38,780 nt of DNA, taken from positions 1-38,780 of the forward strand of contig MUMD01000044.1 of NCBI GenBank assembly GCA_002155895.1. The letters run 5' to 3'. The notes beneath the pieces were generated by a model. The model was not told the DNA's origin and did not search any database. It worked only from the letters and a program-made list of their open reading frames with translations. Within the stretch, counting starts at the first letter, position 1; every line of letters begins with the position of its first letter. The translations under genes were made by a program, and so were the position numbers. Below are positions 15,645 to 23,233 of this stretch, in pieces. Origin of the DNA: Streptomyces rochei (lineage in GTDB: Bacteria; Actinomycetota; Actinomycetes; Streptomycetales; Streptomycetaceae).

Positions 15645-18053
15645 TCAGTCCTCGTGCCCGAGCTGGAGGTCGCGTTCGGTACGGCCGCCGCCGGCCACCT
15701 GGAGCACGGTGGCGACGGGCGGGTAACCGGCGGCGATGACGGTGTACTCGCCGGACGACAGGTCGACGAACCGGAAGGTGCCGTCGGGGCCGGTGGTCAG
15801 GGTGTCCACCACGTTGCCCGCCGCGTCGAGGAGCGTCACGCGCGCGTCCTCGACGACGCGTCCGCCAGGGGCGCGGACGGTGCCGCGCAGGACGGCGCCG
15901 CCGGCCAGTTCGACGTCCTGGCGGGTCTCCCGGGCGGCCTGGACGCTGACCGGCAGCGCGGCCGGGCGGAAGGCCGGGGCGCTGGCCGCGAGGGTGTACT
16001 CGCCGGCCACCAGCTCGGTGATGACGTAGCCGCCCTCCCGGCCGCTGCGGGTGGTGGAGACGACCTCGCCGTGGACGTTGGTGAGGGTGACGATGGCGTC
16101 GCGCACGGGGCTGCCGTCGGCGGTGAGCACGCTGCCGGCGAGCCGTCCGGCGCCGCCGAGGACGACGTCCAGCTCCACCGGGCGTTCGCCGACGGTCACG
16201 GAGACCGCCTGCGGCTGGTGACCGCCGGCGGCGGCGATCAGGACGTACGCCCCGGAGCCGGGGGTGGCGAGCGCGTAGCGGCCGTCCTCGCCGCTGGCGC
16301 CGCGCCCGATCTGCCGGCCGCCGACGTCGATGAGGGTGAGCGCCGCGCGGGGCACGACGGTGCCGTCGGGGTGCTGCACGGTGCCGCAGACGGGGACGCC
16401 GGCGGCGTACGGCGACCTGGCCTGCGGGACGGGGGCGGCGGGCGGCGCGGTCTGGGCGGTTTCCTGCTCGGTGACGGGGGCGTTGTGGGACACCAGGGGT
16501 TTCTCCTTGAGGAAGAAGGCGATGAGCAGCCCGAGGGCGAGCACCGGCACCAGGTAGAGGAAGATCCGCGGCATGGCGTCGGCGTACGCCCCGATGTAGG
16601 CGTCGCGCAGCGCCGGGGGCAGGGAGTGGACGAGCTGGGGGGTGATGGCCTCGGCGTCGGGGAGCGAGGCGCCCGCCTCGGCGGGGACGCGGTCGGCCAG
16701 GGAGTCGGTGAGACGGTCGGCGAAGAGGGTCCCGAAGATCGCCGCGCCGACGCTGCCGCCGATCTGCCGGAAGTAGTTGTTGGCGCTGGTGGCGGTGCCG
16801 AGGTCGGTGGGGCGCACGGAGTTCTGCACGGCGAGGACCAGGACGGGCATCACCATGCCGATGCCGGCGCCGAGGACCGCCATCCAGATGCTGTAGTGCA
16901 GGCGGGGCGTGTCGGCGTCGAGCCGGGACAGCAGCCACATGCCGACCACGGACAGGGCGCTGCCGAGGATCGGGTGGGAGCGGTAGTGCCCGGTGCGGCT
17001 GATGAGCTGCCCGGAGATGATCGAGGCGCCTACGATGCCGCCCATCATCGGCAGCATGAGCAGCCCGGACTCGGTGGCGGTGGCGCCGTCGACCATCTGC
17101 AGGAAGGTCGGCAGGTAGCTGGCGGCGCCGAACAGGGCGACGCCGATGACCAGGCCCACCAGGCCGGTGACGTTGAAGACCGAGTCGCGGAACAGCCGCA
17201 GCGGGATCACCGGCTCGGGCGCGAAGTGCTCGGCGACCAGGAAGAGCACGGTCGCCGCGACCGCTCCGGCGGCGAGACCGAGGATGACCTCGGAGCCCCA
17301 TGCGTACTCGGTGCCGCCCCAGCTGGTCAGCAGCACCAGGCAGGTGGAGGCGGCGGCGAGCAGCAGCGCCCCGAGGACGTCGAGGCGGGGCTTGGCCCGC
17401 GGCTTGGGGAGCTTGAGGACCACGGCCACCACGGCCATGGTGACCAGCCCGAAGGGGACGTTGATGTAGAAGCACCAGCGCCAGGAGAGGTGGTCGGTGA
17501 AGTAGCCGCCTAGCAGCGGGCCCGCGACCGAGGCGAGGCCGAAGGCGGCGCCGATCAGTCCCATGAACCGGCCGCGCTCGCGGGGCGGGACGATGTCCGC
17601 GATGATCGCCTGCACGCCGATCATCAGGCCGCCCGCGCCGACGCCCTGCACCGCGCGGAAGGCGATCAGCTGGTCCATGGTCTGCGCCCGGCCGGCGAGC
17701 GCGGAGCCGACGACGAACACCAGGATCGCGAACTGGAAGACGCCCTTGCGGCCGAAGAGGTCGCCGAGCTTGCCGTAGATCGGCAGGCCGATGGTGGAGG
17801 TGAGCAGATAGGCGGTGATCGCCCAGGACATCTTGTCCAGGCCGTGCAGCTCACCGACGATCTTCGGCAGCGCGGTGGCGACGATCATCTGCTCGAGGGC
17901 GGCGAGCAGCAGCGCCAGCATCAGTCCGACGAAGACCAGCCGCACCCGCCGCGGGCTCAGCCCGGCACCGGGCTCGGGCCCGGGTGCGGGGGGCTCGGGA
18001 GGCGTCGGTGGTGCGGTGGCCGGTTCGTCCTGCACCAGAGTGATCCCGCCCAT
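15645..18053 (-). CDS. DHA2-type MFS drug exporter fused to three carboxypeptidase-regulatory-like domains
   Basis: An 802-residue fusion. After a Pro-rich cytoplasmic N-terminus, residues about 37-515 are a 14-helix DHA2/EmrB-type proton antiporter. Evidence includes motif [11 protein letters not shown] (94-103), the DHA2 block [21 protein letters not shown] and [21 protein letters not shown]. Residues 520-555 are a Pro/Ala linker. Residues about 556-635, 637-718 and 720-800 are three copies of a carboxypeptidase-regulatory/CNA-B-like beta-sandwich, each with a G.V..ADG..V..A.VTL start and a Y.. (L/I)AA.G end ([13 protein letters not shown] in the last). ATG 18053 has GGGGAG upstream. An inverted repeat lies in its promoter region. 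A drug or lipid substrate cannot be inferred. The appended domains suggest binding of a surface or periplasm-like ligand, but by ordinary DHA2 topology they would be cytoplasmic. Confidence 0.9.
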   Translation of the reverse strand: MGGITLVQDEPATAPPTPPEPPAPGPEPGAGLSPRRVRLVFVGLMLALLLAALEQMIVATALPKIVGELHGLDKMSWAITAYLLTSTIGLPIYGKLGDLFGRKGVFQFAILVFVVGSALAGRAQTMDQLIAFRAVQGVGAGGLMIGVQAIIADIVPPRERGRFMGLIGAAFGLASVAGPLLGGYFTDHLSWRWCFYINVPFGLVTMAVVAVVLKLPKPRAKPRLDVLGALLLAAASTCLVLLTSWGGTEYAWGSEVILGLAAGAVAATVLFLVAEHFAPEPVIPLRLFRDSVFNVTGLVGLVIGVALFGAASYLPTFLQMVDGATATESGLLMLPMMGGIVGASIISGQLISRTGHYRSHPILGSALSVVGMWLLSRLDADTPRLHYSIWMAVLGAGIGMVMPVLVLAVQNSVRPTDLGTATSANNYFRQIGGSVGAAIFGTLFADRLTDSLADRVPAEAGASLPDAEAITPQLVHSLPPALRDAYIGAYADAMPRIFLYLVPVLALGLLIAFFLKEKPLVSHNAPVTEQETAQTAPPAAPVPQARSPYAAGVPVCGTVQHPDGTVVPRAALTLIDVGGRQIGRGASGEDGRYALATPGSGAYVLIAAAGGHQPQAVSVTVGERPVELDVVLGGAGRLAGSVLTADGSPVRDAIVTLTNVHGEVVSTTRSGREGGYVITELVAGEYTLAASAPAFRPAALPVSVQAARETRQDVELAGGAVLRGTVRAPGGRVVEDARVTLLDAAGNVVDTLTTGPDGTFRFVDLSSGEYTVIAAGYPPVATVLQVAGGGRTERDLQLGHED

Positions 18054-18084
18054 GTTCCGCTCCCCTCGTCACACCTGCTCACAA

Positions 18085-18103
18085 TTGCCGCCTGAAGCGG
18101 CAA
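18085..18103. promoter_or_regulatory. Inverted repeat upstream of the MFS gene, candidate operator
   Basis: TTGCCGC-CTGAA-GCGGCAA is a perfect 7-5-7 inverted repeat 32 bases before the MFS start codon. DHA2 pumps are commonly repressed by TetR or MarR proteins binding such sites. No repressor gene adjoins it. The loop is short enough that an RNA hairpin in the leader is an alternative. Confidence 0.5.
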
Positions 18104-18203
18104 CTGCGAACAAGTGCGACGAGTTACGGAAGTGCGGCGCTTTCGAGCGGAGATCACTCGAACCGGTGAGAGGGCCAACGGCCGTCCCGTTCCCGCCTCT
18201 TGG

Positions 18204-18647
18204 CTACTTCTCGACCTCGGCGGCGAGCCTGGCGAGCATCGCGTCGTAGATGCGGGCCAGCCCCTTGGGCGCGAAGGTCTTCTCGAAGAAGCCGCCGACG
18301 CCGCCGGCCCCCTGCCAGACGGTGTGGACGACCACCCGGGACTTGCCCTCGCCCGCCGGCGTGACCCGCCAGGTGGTGACCATGGAGGAGTTGCGGTCCT
18401 TCTCGACCAGCTCGCCGTCGGACGGTTCGGTGACCTCCAGCAGGCAGTCGCGGACGCGCTTGCTGGTGGCCTGGAGCTTCCAGTGCACCAGGGTGCCCTC
18501 GCCGTCGCCGCCCTCGCGGACCTCGTACTCGCTGAAGTGCTCGGGCAGCAGCTTCTCGCGGGTTCCGCTGTAGTCGGCGAGGGTGTCGAACACCGTCTCC
18601 GCGTCCGCCGCGACGATCCGCTCCGTCTCCGCCTCGACCTGCGCCAT
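18204..18647 (-). CDS. SRPBCC (polyketide cyclase/START-like) family protein
   Basis: A 147-residue single-domain helix-grip protein. The pattern is typical: N-terminal strand VEAETERIVAADAETVFDTLADYSG, then alternating strands (GTLVHWKLQA, DCLLEVTEP, SMVTTWRVTP, SRVVVHTVWQG), and a long C-terminal helix ending in LARIYDAMLARLAAEVEK. The fold encloses a hydrophobic cavity for lipids, polyketides or other apolar ligands. ATG 18647 has GGAGGG six bases upstream. It precedes the MFS gene on the same strand with a 150-base gap. It is divergent from the LexA-box-controlled radical SAM gene. Ligand and function are unknown. Confidence 0.85.
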   Translation of the reverse strand: MAQVEAETERIVAADAETVFDTLADYSGTREKLLPEHFSEYEVREGGDGEGTLVHWKLQATSKRVRDCLLEVTEPSDGELVEKDRNSSMVTTWRVTPAGEGKSRVVVHTVWQGAGGVGGFFEKTFAPKGLARIYDAMLARLAAEVEK

Positions 18648-18761
18648 CGGGTCCCTCCAGGGCCTGGTTCTCGGGGTCGGGGCAAGCCAACCACCCCGCC
18701 GCCCGGCCACCAAATCGGGGGGCGCGAAGCAGCCCCGCACGACTCACCCGCACGATCAAGG

Positions 18762-18779
18762 GAACACTTGTTCTATTGT
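18762..18779 (+). promoter_or_regulatory. LexA (SOS) box overlapping the radical SAM gene promoter
   Basis: GAACACTTGTTC (18762-18773) matches the Gram-positive/actinobacterial LexA operator GAAC-N4-GTTC exactly. It is followed at once by TATTGT (18774-18779), a TANNNT -10 box. The start codon at 18809 with its GAGGAGG lies 29 bases further on. A LexA dimer here would cover the core promoter. Confidence 0.75.
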
Positions 18780-18808
18780 GGCGTTCGCAGCACTACCGAG
18801 GAGGCGCC

Positions 18809-19843
18809 ATGCGCTGGGAGAACCTCACGGACTCCGACCACGCCCGGGCCGCCGACCCCGCACTGTTCGGCGCGGACGCGGTGACCACCCGCACCTTCGA
18901 CACGCCCGAGTTCCGGGGCATCACCTTCCACGAGGTGCGGGCCCGCTCGATCCTCAACCGGGTGCCGGGCGCCTCGCGCATGCCGTTCGAATGGACGGTG
19001 AACCCCTACCGGGGCTGCACGCACGCGTGCGTCTACTGCTTCGCGCGCAAGACGCACAGCTACCTGGACCTCGACACCGGCCTCGGCTTCGACTCCCAGA
19101 TCGTCGTCAAGGTGAACGCCCCCGAGCTGCTGCGCCGCCAGCTCGCCTCGCGCCGCTGGCAGGGCGAGCACGTCGCGATGGGCACCAACGTCGACTGCTA
19201 CCAGCGCGCGGAGGGCCGTTACCGGCTGATGCCGGGCATCATCGAGGCGCTCACCGAACGGGCGAACCCCTTCTCGATCCTGACCAAGGGCACGCTCATC
19301 CTGCGCGACCTGGAGCCGCTGACGCGGGCGGCGCGGGTGACGGACGTGGGGATCTCGGTCTCGGTCGGCTTCACCGATCACGACCTGTGGCGCACGGTCG
19401 AGCCGGGGACGCCCGCGCCGGAGCGCCGCCTGGAGGTCGTACGGACCCTCGGCGAGCACGGGATCGGCTGCGGGGTGCTGATGGCGCCGGTCATCCCGTT
19501 CCTCGGTGACGAGCCGGCCCAACTGCGCGCGACCGTGCGGGCGATCGCCGCGGCCGGCGCCACCTCGGTGACGCCCCTGGTGCTGCACCTGCGGCCCGGC
19601 GCCCGGGAGTGGTTCATGGCCTGGCTCGGCCGGCACCACCCGCACCTGGTGCGCCGCTACGAGCGGCTGTACGCGGAGGGCGCCTACGCGCCGAAGTGGT
19701 ACCAGCGCCGGATCACGCGCCAGGTGCACGACCTGGCCCGGGAGTACGGCATCGGTCCCACGCGCGCGGGGGCGCCGCGGCGGATCGCGGAGCCGCCGGC
19801 GGAGCCCGTCCGGGACGACCCGGTGCAGCTGTCGCTCATCTGA
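18809..19843 (+). CDS. Rv2578c-family radical SAM protein (spore-photoproduct-lyase-like)
   Basis: A 344-residue radical SAM enzyme. The 4Fe-4S cluster motif is C-x3-C-x2-C: Cys70, Cys74 and Cys77 in RGCTHACVYCFAR. SILTKGTLILRDLE and VGISVSVGFTD are the SAM-binding and barrel strands expected in the SplB-like branch. APKWYQRRITRQVHDL near the C-terminus is typical of the Rv2578c family. ATG 18809 has GAGGAGG close upstream. The substrate is not known. The relation to spore photoproduct lyase together with a LexA box in the promoter suggests DNA-damage repair or response. In Mycobacterium tuberculosis I recall Rv2578c being listed among SOS-regulated genes (from memory, not checked). Confidence 0.88.
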   Translation: MRWENLTDSDHARAADPALFGADAVTTRTFDTPEFRGITFHEVRARSILNRVPGASRMPFEWTVNPYRGCTHACVYCFARKTHSYLDLDTGLGFDSQIVVKVNAPELLRRQLASRRWQGEHVAMGTNVDCYQRAEGRYRLMPGIIEALTERANPFSILTKGTLILRDLEPLTRAARVTDVGISVSVGFTDHDLWRTVEPGTPAPERRLEVVRTLGEHGIGCGVLMAPVIPFLGDEPAQLRATVRAIAAAGATSVTPLVLHLRPGAREWFMAWLGRHHPHLVRRYERLYAEGAYAPKWYQRRITRQVHDLAREYGIGPTRAGAPRRIAEPPAEPVRDDPVQLSLI

Positions 19844-20003
19844 ACCCCGAGCACCCGAGGGCATTCGAGGGCATCCACCGGCCCAATCGGGTCAACTGTG
19901 AACAGAAAGCGTTCATCCCGCGACGCTCCCCGGGACGATGCGGCGAGGACCGCGAGCAGCGCGGGCCGCAGCCTCTCCGTCCGGGGAGTCCTGGGAGGAC
20001 GCC

Positions 20004-21587
20004 ATGAGACATCGCGCAGCCGTGCTGTGCGGCGCCGCGGTGATCGCCGCCGGTGCCGTCACGGCCGTCCCCGCCGAGGCCGGCGCACCGCGCCCCGCGG
20101 CTGCCCCGGGCGCCCCGGCGCTCGACTGGCGCGCGTGCGGCACGGCCGACTATCCGACGCTCCAGTGCGCGTCCCTCACGGTGCCGCTGGACCACGCCCG
20201 TCCGGAGGGCAGGCGCATCACGCTGGCCCTCTCCCGCGTGCCGCACACCGCCGCCACCTACCAGGGCCCGCTGCTGGTCAATCCCGGCGGTCCCGGCGGC
20301 AGCGGCCTGACGCTCGCCGGGTTCGTCGCGTCCTCGCTGCCCGAGGAGGTGGCCGCCCAGTACGACGTGATCGGCTTCGACCCGCGCGGAGTGGGCCGCA
20401 GCGAGCCCGCCCTGAACTGCCGGCCGGGCCACTTCGCCCCGGTGCGCCCCGACTCCCTGCCCGCCGCCGAGGCCGTCGAGAAGGCCAACCTCGCGCGCGC
20501 GAGGTCCTTCGCCGAGGCGTGCGGCGAGAAGCACGGGGACCTGCTGCCGTACATCGACACGGTGAGCGCCGCGCGGGACGTGGACGCCATCCGCGCGGCG
20601 CTCGGCGCGCGGAAGGTGAACTACTTCGGCTACTCGTACGGCACCTACCTGGGCGCCGTCTACGCCAAGCTGTACCCGGACCGGGTGCGGCGCCTGGTCC
20701 TGGACTCCGTCGTCGACCCGACCGAGGTCTGGCACGACTCCAACCTCGCCCAGGACCTCGTCTTCAACGACCGGCACCGCGCCTTCCTGGCCTGGATCGC
20801 CCGCCACGACGCGGCGTACGGGCTGGGCACCGACCCGGAGCGGGTGGAGGCCGCCTGGTACGCCATGCGGGCGGCGCTGGCGAAGGAGCCGGCGGGCGGG
20901 AAGGTCGGCGCCGCGGAGCTGGAGGACACGTTCATCCCGGGCGGCTACTACAACGGCTACTGGCCCTACCTGGCGGAGGCCTTCGCCGCGTACGTGACCG
21001 ACGCGGACTCCGGTCCGCTGGTCGAGGTGTACGACAACTTCGGGGCCGTGGACGCCTCGGGGGAGAACGGCTACAGCGTCTACGCCTCGGTGCAGTGCCG
21101 CGACGCGGGCTGGCCGCGCGACTGGGACCGGTGGCGCGAGGACAACTGGGACGTGTACGAGAAGGCGCCCTTCATGGCGTGGAACAACGCCTGGTACAAC
21201 GCGCCGTGCGCGTTCTGGCCCACCGGGTCGCTGCGGCCCGTGGACGTCGCCAACGAGGCACTGCCCCCGGCCCTGCTGTTCCAGGCGACCGGGGACGCGG
21301 CCACCCCGTACGAGGGCGGCGTCACCGCGCACCGGCTGCTGCGCGGCTCGCGCCTGGTGGTCGAGGAGGGCGGCGGAAACCACGGCATCACGCTGAGCGG
21401 GAACACCTGCCTGGACGAGCATCTGGCCGCCTACCTGGCCGACGGCACCGTGCCGGACGGCGCGGGCACCGGCGAGGCGGACGCGGTCTGCCCGGCGCTG
21501 CCCGAGCCGAAGCCGCTGGAGTCCAAGGCGGCGTCCACGTCCTCGCGGGGTTCGACGCTGCACGGGCTGCTCGGCTTCCGGGGTTAG
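20004..21587 (+). CDS. Secreted alpha/beta hydrolase, TAP-like tripeptidyl aminopeptidase family
   Basis: A 527-residue exported serine peptidase of the Streptomyces SlpD/SlpE/tripeptidyl-aminopeptidase group. It starts at ATG 20004 with GGGAGGA upstream. The signal peptide runs to about residue 27 (RHRAAVLCGAAVIAAGAV, cleavage near AEA-GAP), and there is no lipobox. The oxyanion loop is NPGGPGGSG (93-101), the nucleophile Ser211 in YFGYSYGTYLG, the acid Asp431 in QATGDAATPYE, and the base His460 in GGGNHGI. The C-terminal third holds the TAP-like C-domain with conserved cysteines (PCAFWP, NTCLDEHL, AVCPALP). It releases short peptides from N-termini outside the cell. It is a single gene between the radical SAM gene and the RidA-family gene. 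An inverted repeat TGAAC-N7-GTTCA (19899-19915) lies upstream. Confidence 0.9.
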   Translation: MRHRAAVLCGAAVIAAGAVTAVPAEAGAPRPAAAPGAPALDWRACGTADYPTLQCASLTVPLDHARPEGRRITLALSRVPHTAATYQGPLLVNPGGPGGSGLTLAGFVASSLPEEVAAQYDVIGFDPRGVGRSEPALNCRPGHFAPVRPDSLPAAEAVEKANLARARSFAEACGEKHGDLLPYIDTVSAARDVDAIRAALGARKVNYFGYSYGTYLGAVYAKLYPDRVRRLVLDSVVDPTEVWHDSNLAQDLVFNDRHRAFLAWIARHDAAYGLGTDPERVEAAWYAMRAALAKEPAGGKVGAAELEDTFIPGGYYNGYWPYLAEAFAAYVTDADSGPLVEVYDNFGAVDASGENGYSVYASVQCRDAGWPRDWDRWREDNWDVYEKAPFMAWNNAWYNAPCAFWPTGSLRPVDVANEALPPALLFQATGDAATPYEGGVTAHRLLRGSRLVVEEGGGNHGITLSGNTCLDEHLAAYLADGTVPDGAGTGEADAVCPALPEPKPLESKAASTSSRGSTLHGLLGFRG

Positions 21588-21626
21588 CGCGGGGGCGTTG
21601 TCGGACCCGTGGTCCAGTATGGACAC

Positions 21627-22025
21627 ATGAGCGAGCTGACCAGGATCCCCGCGCCCGAGGGCGTCGCCCCCGCCGCCCAGTACACCCATGTCGTCCTCGG
21701 CACCGGGACGTTCGTGGCCGTCTCCGGCCAGCTCGCCCTGGACGAGGACGGCAAGGTGGTCGGCGAGGGCGACGCGGAGGCCCAGGCGCGGCAGGTCTTC
21801 GAGAATCTGCGCCGGTGCCTCGCGGCGGCCGGGGCGAGCTTCGACGACGTGGTCAAGCTGACCTTCTTCGTCACGGACATGGCGCACATGTCCGCGATCC
21901 GGGCGGCCCGCGCCGAGCACATACCCGACGACCGGCTCCCGGCCGCCTCGGCGGTCCAGGTCGCCGCACTGGTCCGGCCGGAGTTCCTGATGGAGATCGA
22001 GGCGCTGGCGGTCGTCTCCCCGTGA
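21627..22025 (+). CDS. RidA/YjgF-family protein lacking the usual catalytic arginine
   Basis: A 132-residue chorismate-mutase-like trimer-forming domain. Typical blocks are present: VAVSGQLALDEDGKVVGEGD, QARQVFENLRRCLAAAGASF and DVVKLTFFVTDM. In the block where imine deaminases read PARS-x-VEVA, this protein reads PAASAVQVA, so the carboxylate-binding Arg (Arg105 in E. coli RidA) is Ala. It therefore probably belongs to a Rid subfamily without 2-aminoacrylate deaminase activity. No Shine-Dalgarno sequence is seen. CAGTAT ends six bases before ATG 21627, suggesting a leaderless mRNA. A GTG at 21609 is an alternative start. It lies 39 bases after the TAP-like peptidase gene. Confidence 0.85.
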   Translation: MSELTRIPAPEGVAPAAQYTHVVLGTGTFVAVSGQLALDEDGKVVGEGDAEAQARQVFENLRRCLAAAGASFDDVVKLTFFVTDMAHMSAIRAARAEHIPDDRLPAASAVQVAALVRPEFLMEIEALAVVSP

Positions 22026-22160
22026 GCGGGCCGCGCGTGCGGGTCGGCTGGGCGTGCCACGGCCCCTGCCGGGGCGGTGAACACCACAGCCAGGAGGCCG
22101 AGTTGTACGCGCTGTACTGCCGCCGGGCACCAGCGCATGCTCCCGTGGGTGGTCGAGGGC

Positions 22161-22195
22161 ACCGCCCGCGCCCGTCGCTTCCACGAGCGGGCGGT
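22161..22195. terminator. Hairpin between convergent RidA-family and HEAT-repeat genes
   Basis: ACCGCCCGC (22161-22169) and GCGGGCGGT (22187-22195) form a perfect 9-bp stem with a 17-base loop, followed by TTTCC on the plus strand. It lies in the 228-base gap between the two convergent genes and could end both transcripts. No other convincing gene is seen in this gap. Confidence 0.55.
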
Positions 22196-22253
22196 TTCCC
22201 CGCGCCGACGGGGCCGTGGAGCCCACGGCCCGGCATCCGCCCTTCGACGACGG

Positions 22254-22847
22254 TCACCGCTGTCCGGGGATGAGCGCCAGCGCGCGTACCGCCGCCTGGG
22301 CCAGCGCCGGGTGGGCCAGGGCGTCGGTCAGCACGGGCGCGGCCCGGTCGTCGCCGAGCGCGCCCAGCCCCTCGATGCAGGCCAGCGCCACGCGGCGGTA
22401 CGGGTCGTGCGGGCGCAGCCGGCGCCGCAACGTGGTGATCAGGGCGGGCGCGGCCTCCGGGGCCCGCAGCTCGACCAGCAGCCGTACCGGGTAGAGGGCG
22501 TAGGCGACCCGGAGTTCGTTGGTGGCGAGGGCCGCGGCGGCGCGGGCGGTGCGCGGGTCGCCGAGCCGGGCGAGGGCGTGGGCGGCGGAGGCACAGCGCG
22601 GGGGGTCGCGGTGGTTCAGCAGCAGGACGAGGGACTCGAAGGCCCGCCGGTCCCCCGCCACACCCAGCCGGAAGGCGGCCATTTCGCGGGCCCAGAGCGG
22701 CTGTCCCGGCTCGGTGAGCACCGCGGCCAGCTCGTCGGGGTCACCGGTCGCCAGCAGCCGGTCGTACGTCTCCCGGGCGTCGGGCGCGCCCGAGGCCGCC
22801 GACTCGGCCCGTAAGCGCTCCGTGAGCGCTCGCAACTCTTCGTCCAT
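22254..22847 (-). CDS. HEAT-repeat domain protein
   Basis: A 197-residue all-helical protein with four to five HEAT/PBS-type repeats: LWAREMAAFRLGVAGDRRA, RCASAAHALARLGDPRTA, VAYALYPVRLLVELRAPEAA, YRRVALACIEGLGALGDDRAA and ALAQAAVRALALI. Each ends in the conserved LG(D)xRA turn. The N-terminus is acidic and coiled. Such repeats act as protein-protein scaffolds; no partner can be named. The start codon at 22847 has no ribosome binding site. A consensus -10 box TAACCT (22855-22860, minus strand) ends seven bases upstream, so translation is probably leaderless. Confidence 0.85.
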   Translation of the reverse strand: MDEELRALTERLRAESAASGAPDARETYDRLLATGDPDELAAVLTEPGQPLWAREMAAFRLGVAGDRRAFESLVLLLNHRDPPRCASAAHALARLGDPRTARAAAALATNELRVAYALYPVRLLVELRAPEAAPALITTLRRRLRPHDPYRRVALACIEGLGALGDDRAAPVLTDALAHPALAQAAVRALALIPGQR

Positions 22848-23233
22848 GACACCGAGGTTAGGGGCGTCACAGGAGGCGTGGGACGTACATCACGAACACC
22901 GGGGGCTGGCGCGCTCGTTACCCGCGAGTTAATCTCAGACGAGCGAGTCACCCACTCGTACGACTCCTCACAACGGTCTGGTGACGCGGCCGGTGTGAGA
23001 GCAGAGCAGTCGGTTCGGTACCGGATCTTCGGGTACCGCAGTGCGACCCGGCCTCGGGACAGGGCCGGTCGGCAACCGCCGCCGGGCGGGCGTGTGCACG
23101 CCCCCCGCGTCGGCACCGGGCGTGTGCGTCCGTCAGCCCGGCAACACCCGCACTCCCTCCTCCACGCACCCGGCGCGCCCCTCGGCGCGTCCGGGCGTGC
23201 TCCCGTCGTCACCCTCATTCCTGGAGTCCCGCG
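22848..23233 (+). promoter_or_regulatory. 386-base gap: promoter and long structured 5' leader of the 3-hydroxyacyl-CoA dehydrogenase gene
   Basis: This gap has no convincing gene. TAATCT (22930-22935) is a good -10 box, which would give a leader of roughly 290 bases. Just upstream, GTTACCCGCGAGTTAAT (22917-22933) is an imperfect inverted repeat overlapping the -10. The leader holds two strong hairpins: CGGTACC-N9-GGTACCG (23016-23038) and GGGCGTG-TG-CACGCCC (23088-23103). The gene's own GGAG lies at 23223-23226. I do not recognise a known riboswitch class. Confidence 0.5.

Noticed and set aside
18108-18119. Second LexA box (GAACAAGTGCGA) before the MFS gene.
   Set aside because: Only the GAAC half matches; the GTTC half is absent.
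22103-22273. Possible 56-residue small gene from TTG 22103 with AGGAGG five bases upstream.
   Set aside because: The start codon is weak, the product is Arg/Pro-rich without pattern, it runs through the putative terminator hairpin, and it overlaps the end of the HEAT gene on the other strand.
22936-23233. Cobalamin or other known riboswitch in the long leader.
   Set aside because: I could not find a B12-box-like core or the conserved words of c-di-AMP, SAM or TPP riboswitches by eye. The downstream gene is not B12-linked, and ecm itself has no leader of its own.
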